In this document: piece after piece, positions 32,816 through 36,152 of the stretch
Layout of the letters: each line of letters opens with the position of its first letter
Numbering within the stretch: position 1 is the first letter of the stretch
Assembly: GCA_944388865.1 (NCBI GenBank)
Contig: CALXKM010000030.1
Coordinates: 1 to 36,152 of the forward strand
Direction of reading: 5' to 3'
Origin: an uncultured Duodenibacillus sp.
GTDB lineage: Bacteria > Pseudomonadota > Gammaproteobacteria > Burkholderiales > Burkholderiaceae_F
Length of the DNA stretch: 36,152 nucleotides
The notes under the pieces: model-generated
Seen by the model: the letters and a program-made list of their open reading frames with translations, nothing else
Told to the model about the DNA's origin: nothing
Database searches by the model: none
Position numbers and translations under genes: made by a program

Positions 32816-34357
32816 ATGACCGGACTTAATCGCCGCTCGTTTTTGATTGCTGGCTCCGCCGCTGCTGCAGGCACAGTGCTGCCCGCCGCTGCCAGCGCGA
32901 AATGCACTGACCCGATGCCGGCAAAGTGGGACGAGACTGTCGATGTGCTCGTCATCGGCTCAGGCTTTGCCGGGCTTGCCTGCGCCATTGAAGCGCGCAA
33001 GGCTGGAGCATCCGTTCTCGTTCTCGAAAAGATGCCCACTTTCGGCGGAAACTCCATCATCAACGGCGGCATCATGTCAGTGCCGGGCAATGCCGCACAG
33101 AAAAAGCTCGGCATCAAAGATTCTCCCGAACTCCTTGCCGAAGACATGATCCGCGAAGGCCTCGGCTACAACTATCCCGACAAGGTCAAGGCTATGGCCA
33201 AGGAAGCCTATCCGACGTGGGAGTGGACCGTGAAGGAACTCGGCGTTGAATGGATCAAAGATCGCGTCGGTGCCGAAGGCGGCCACTCCGTGCCGCGTCA
33301 TCTCTACACGATCAACGGCTCGGGTTCGGAAATTGTGAGAAAAGAGCATGCCTACGCCAAAAAGCTGGGTGCTGAAATCCGCCTGCGCACAATTGTCGAA
33401 GAAATCGTGCGCGACGGCGACGGCCGCGTCAAGGGACTCAAGGTGCGCGAAGGCTATCGCCTCCCCAAGGCCGACTCCGGCAAGGTCAAGTACATCCGTG
33501 CGCGCAAAGGCGTGGCGCTTTGCTACGGCGGCTTTGGCGCCGATGTCAACTACCGCATGAAATTCGATCCTAAGCTTACGGCTAAGTTCGACACGACCAA
33601 TCAGCCCGGCGCCACTTCGGAAATGTGGCGCGAAGCTTCCCGCATCGGCTGCAACATCATTCAGGCCGACTGGATTCAGTGCGGACCTTGGAATTCTCCT
33701 GAAGAAAAGGGCATGGGCATTGCGCTTTACTTCGCGCAGGGCGCAGCCGCCTCGCAGGGCATGTGGGTCGACTGCTCAACGGGCAAGCGCTTTGTGAACG
33801 AATTGGCAAACCGCAAGGTGCGCGCCGACGCCGTCATCACCAACAACAACAAAGGCCACACCTGCATTGCCATTGCTGACCAAACGGCAGTCGACAATAC
33901 CATCGTCAAGAGCCGCCCGGGCATTCTCGACAAGATGCTCGAAAGAAAGTGCGTGCACGTCTACAAGACGCTCGATGAGCTCATCGCGGCCTACAAGATT
34001 CCCGCCGAAGCTCTTAAAAAGTCCATTGCCGACTACAACGCCGCCTTAAAGAAAGGCAGCGGCGATGAGACTGGCCGCTACTTCGCCCCGGGCGCCAAGC
34101 CCATCGGCAAAGGCCCCTGGTATTGCTCGATTCTCTCGCCCAAGGTACACCACTGCATGGGCGGCGTGGAAACCAACAACATCGGTCAGGTAATTGACGT
34201 TAAGTCTGACAAACCAATCCCGGGTCTTTATGCTGCAGGCGAAGCCACGGGCGGCGTACACGGCGCGGTCCGTCTGGGCAGCTGCGCCACGCTCGACTGC
34301 TTGGTCAACGGCCGCATCATCGGTCAGGCGCTTGCCAAGGAAAAGCCTTGGTGCTAA
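32816..34357 (+). CDS. Tat-exported FAD-dependent reductase (flavocytochrome c family, no heme)
   Basis: Flavoprotein of 513 residues that lacks the heme domain of flavocytochrome c. A twin-arginine signal NRRSFLIAG (5-13) is followed by a cleavage site near AAASA (24-28). The FAD motif is VLVIGSGFAGLACA (44-57). The active-site positions of Fcc3 correspond to R333 (LANRKVR), the HH pair 445-446 (VHHCMGG) and R486 (GAVRLGSC). The fumarate-binding His365 of Fcc3 is replaced by G290 (WIQCGPW), so another acceptor is likely. GAGGAG lies 8 bases before the ATG at 32816. It is monocistronic and ends at a terminator. It needs an external electron donor such as a separate tetraheme cytochrome, not found beside it. 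Families of this kind respire varied organic acids in gut bacteria. Confidence 0.9.
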   Translation: MTGLNRRSFLIAGSAAAAGTVLPAAASAKCTDPMPAKWDETVDVLVIGSGFAGLACAIEARKAGASVLVLEKMPTFGGNSIINGGIMSVPGNAAQKKLGIKDSPELLAEDMIREGLGYNYPDKVKAMAKEAYPTWEWTVKELGVEWIKDRVGAEGGHSVPRHLYTINGSGSEIVRKEHAYAKKLGAEIRLRTIVEEIVRDGDGRVKGLKVREGYRLPKADSGKVKYIRARKGVALCYGGFGADVNYRMKFDPKLTAKFDTTNQPGATSEMWREASRIGCNIIQADWIQCGPWNSPEEKGMGIALYFAQGAAASQGMWVDCSTGKRFVNELANRKVRADAVITNNNKGHTCIAIADQTAVDNTIVKSRPGILDKMLERKCVHVYKTLDELIAAYKIPAEALKKSIADYNAALKKGSGDETGRYFAPGAKPIGKGPWYCSILSPKVHHCMGGVETNNIGQVIDVKSDKPIPGLYAAGEATGGVHGAVRLGSCATLDCLVNGRIIGQALAKEKPWC

Positions 34358-34382
34358 GCCGAAAATAAATAGCCTTCGTTAA

Positions 34383-34413
34383 ACGGGGAGCATCGGAAAG
34401 ATGCTCCCCGCTT
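34383..34413. terminator. Strong hairpin terminator between convergent genes
   Basis: Perfect 11-bp stem CGGGGAGCATC (34383-34393), loop GGAAA, GATGCTCCCCG (34399-34409). A short T-tract follows on the plus strand (CTTTC). It starts 25 bases after the flavoreductase stop and about 65 bases past the end of the convergent hydrolase gene. Confidence 0.82.
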
Positions 34414-34478
34414 TCAAACTGCATTTTTTCTGCTCGCCGTTGATGCTTTTGTAGCCGCAGGAAAGTTGCCGCGCACAT

Positions 34479-35267
34479 CTAATAGCGCATTGCACGCTCG
34501 AGAATTTCCACGGCAGCCGCACGAGTCTGCGGCAAGTTGAGTAATGTGTGCGGCGCCTGCGGCAGCAGTACGATCGAGGCATTGGCGTTGTTCTGCAAAG
34601 CCTCCCGCGCATAGCCCAATGCATCATCGTTGTCGAGATAGGCATTGGCCTTGCTGAAGTATTTATCCGACAGGCTCATGACGTTGAGAATCGGCAAATC
34701 ATCAGGCAGCACGCTGCGGGCAGCCTCAACGTGATAATTGTTTTCGCAAGACCACGAAAAGATCAGCTTTACCTTTTCGCGAATCGCAAGCGTCGAAGAA
34801 TCAAAGCGTGCGGCCGCAACGCCCCCTTCGCTCGTTCCGGCAACAGCGTAAATTCCTGAAAACCACGGCTGCTCAAAAAGCCTTTGCGCGCAATAGGCAA
34901 GCTCAGCGCTTCTCATCGAGTGCACTGCCTCATAGTCGCTTCTGGCCACCGGCGATGAGTAGGTCAATCTGTCTGCCGTCTGCATGGAGTCCGGCACCAC
35001 AACGGCCCAGCCGATTTTCTGCGCAATGTAAAGACTGAATTCGCGTATTGCCGCATTGATGCCTGAGCTTCCGTGCGCAAATAAAAGCACCGGAAAGCGC
35101 TTATTTTCGCAAAGCTCCCGCATCGAAGCAGGCGTTGTCTGCACAGGCTGATCCAAGTCGTCTTTTGCGGGAACCACCAGCAAAGCGTTTTCCCAAACAG
35201 CTGCAAGCGTCTCAGCGGTGTGCTCGCGCACTGAGCCAAACACCTTCCCTGTCAGTTCGATCGTCAT
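34479..35267 (-). CDS. Alpha/beta hydrolase (dienelactone-hydrolase-like)
   Basis: Cytoplasmic serine hydrolase fold of 262 residues. The oxyanion strand is LLFAHGSSGINAA, the nucleophile elbow AGTSEGGVA carries the serine, and the catalytic histidine is probably in APHTLLNL near the C-terminus. An acidic residue in VMSLSDKYF could complete the triad. No signal peptide is seen. The ATG at 35267 has a GAGAGGA ribosome site about 7 bases upstream. It follows a DcuC-family transporter gene on the same strand with 69 bases between, so the two may be co-transcribed and the hydrolase may act on what is imported. The substrate class (ester, lactone or peptide) is not determinable. Confidence 0.8.
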   Translation of the reverse strand: MTIELTGKVFGSVREHTAETLAAVWENALLVVPAKDDLDQPVQTTPASMRELCENKRFPVLLFAHGSSGINAAIREFSLYIAQKIGWAVVVPDSMQTADRLTYSSPVARSDYEAVHSMRSAELAYCAQRLFEQPWFSGIYAVAGTSEGGVAAARFDSSTLAIREKVKLIFSWSCENNYHVEAARSVLPDDLPILNVMSLSDKYFSKANAYLDNDDALGYAREALQNNANASIVLLPQAPHTLLNLPQTRAAAVEILERAMRY

Positions 35268-35296
35268 CGAAGTCCTCTCAAGAAAAAATGAGATTC

Positions 35297-35323
35297 CGGC
35301 AGGCCGACTGCTGCAGTCTGCCG
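35297..35323 (-). other. Intercistronic hairpin between dcuC-like gene and hydrolase
   Basis: CGGCAG (35297-35302) pairs with CTGCCG (35318-35323) with an inner ACTG/CAGT stem. On the minus strand a T-run comes about 10 bases later, just before the hydrolase ribosome site. It may be a weak attenuator or an mRNA stability element. Confidence 0.35.
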
Positions 35324-35336
35324 AAAATCTGTGCTC

Positions 35337-36152
35337 TTAAACCATGATCGAAACCGTGATGAGCATCGTTACATAGCCCACCAGGCAGGGAATAGCCGTG
35401 CGCTTGACCATCGTAAGCGGATTGACCTTGGCAAAGCCAGCCACAATGATGACCACGCCGGCCACAGGCGAAATCGCGCGCAGCATCTCGCTTGCCGTGT
35501 GCATCATCAGCATGATCGAAATGCCGTCGCTGTTGAGGTGCGCTGCCACATCAGGGATGATGTGCGCAAGACTCGTGAAGGCCGCAACGCCGGAACCGGT
35601 CAAAATCGTCACGACGCCGATCACAGCCGACAGGAACACGCCGGTGCCGGTCTCGCCCAACCCGATGTGCTTCGCACCCTCAATGAGCATATTGACGATG
35701 CCGATGTTCTGCAGACCGGTTGCAAAGAAAGCAGCCACGAAGATCAGACCCACGGTGCTCGTCAGAATGCTGCCCATGCCTTTGAACATGGCAAAGCTCA
35801 GGTCAAACGATTTTTTGGGATCGCGCCGAACAACAAGGTCGACAAAGAAAGAAACCACCCAGGCAATGAACATGGCCGTTGCGACATTGAGCGTCACGGT
35901 TTCGTAGACCATCTTATTGAAGATCAGCAAAAGCACGATCGGCATGATCGGCAGCAAAGCGTATACCGCAGGCACGTTTTCAAGCGTCTGACGTTTTTCT
36001 TCTAGCTCGCGCAGATCGGCAGTTTCCGTTTATCTAAAACTGCCAAATCTTCCATCCGCGCAGTTTCAAACATTTTTTCGCTCTGTTTACTGGCGGATTG
36101 CTCCGTCAGAGCAGTCCGGCGCTCAACGGTATTTTCATTCACAACAGCGCCG
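35337..36152 (-). pseudogene. DcuC-family transporter, 3' part, frameshifted
   Basis: The C-terminal half of a DcuC-type dicarboxylate carrier: about 212 residues from VPAVYALLPIMPIVLLLI with the family's VVTILTGSGVAAFTSLA and SPVAGVVIIVAG helices. The middle loop upstream is split over two frames. One frame, open from the window edge, reads VNENTVERRTALTEQSA through MEDLAVLDKRKLP and stops at 36002. The downstream frame opens at 36029 and reads ADLRELEEKRQTLENVP into the transporter. Restoring one G in CTG-GCC near 36018-36020 joins the two into KRKLADLRELEEK. This is either a real inactivating deletion or a base-call error; no slippery heptamer for programmed shifting is seen. The N-terminal half lies outside the window. 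The carrier is not a copy of the one at 23965, as the loop sequences differ. Confidence 0.8.

Noticed and set aside
36005-36029. Programmed ribosomal frameshift in the DcuC-like gene
   Set aside because: No slippery heptamer or following structure is seen, and DcuC proteins are not known to use frameshifting.

Overview
The window looks like a chromosomal piece of an anaerobic or microaerophilic gut-type betaproteobacterium. Sutterellaceae (Sutterella/Parasutterella-like, Burkholderiales) is my best guess. The grounds are a tetraheme flavocytochrome c reductase, a second Tat-exported flavocytochrome-c-type flavoprotein, two DcuC-family C4-dicarboxylate carriers, many Tat-exported redox enzymes and a moderately GC-rich coding style. 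The taxonomy is inference; there is no rRNA or tRNA gene to confirm it.

Layout. (1) 1-2251: an intact IS1634-type DDE transposase, then a gene-free stretch with an orphan intrinsic terminator. (2) 2252-6947: an AGCS sodium:amino-acid symporter, then a tetraheme flavocytochrome c on the minus strand, divergent from a LysR regulator. A large palindrome lies in the fcc leader. (3) 7048-17262: a plus-strand block about DNA and nucleotide maintenance, consisting of a PLD-nuclease/SF2-helicase/DUF3427-type protein closely coupled to a NUDIX hydrolase, a Tat-exported metallo-beta-lactamase-fold protein, SbcD, SbcC and a CYTH triphosphatase-like protein. (4) 17336-21969, all minus: a HisC-like aminotransferase, an M20 amidohydrolase, a Tat-exported thioredoxin-fold (CPDC) protein, a secreted protein made of six 17-residue repeats, and a RarD-type permease. 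(5) 22047-25341: an exported DsbA-like protein converging on an iadA-dcuC operon. (6) 25778-29794: a minus-strand operon of exported aldo/keto reductase, cyclophilin-like protein and flavodoxin, divergent from a LysR gene that is followed by an exported cupin. (7) 30065-32635: a MerR regulator and a VIT/VWA protein. (8) 32816-36152: a Tat flavoprotein reductase, an alpha/beta hydrolase, and the 3' part of a second DcuC-family gene that carries a frameshift.

How it fits together. Isoaspartyl dipeptidase plus DcuC could supply aspartate and fumarate-type dicarboxylates, and the periplasmic flavoreductases could use organic acids as terminal electron acceptors. Both flavoreductases keep the catalytic arginines of the Fcc3/UrdA family but lack the substrate-binding histidine of true fumarate reductases, so their acceptors are probably not fumarate. 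Several redox enzymes that are normally cytoplasmic carry export signals, which suggests a periplasmic redox module.

The best candidates for something new are the PLD-helicase/NUDIX pair, the MerR-VIT/VWA pair, the CPDC protein with its repeat-protein partner, and the altered active sites of the two flavoreductases. Family assignments come from reading motifs in the translated sequence and from memory of the families; no database search was run.
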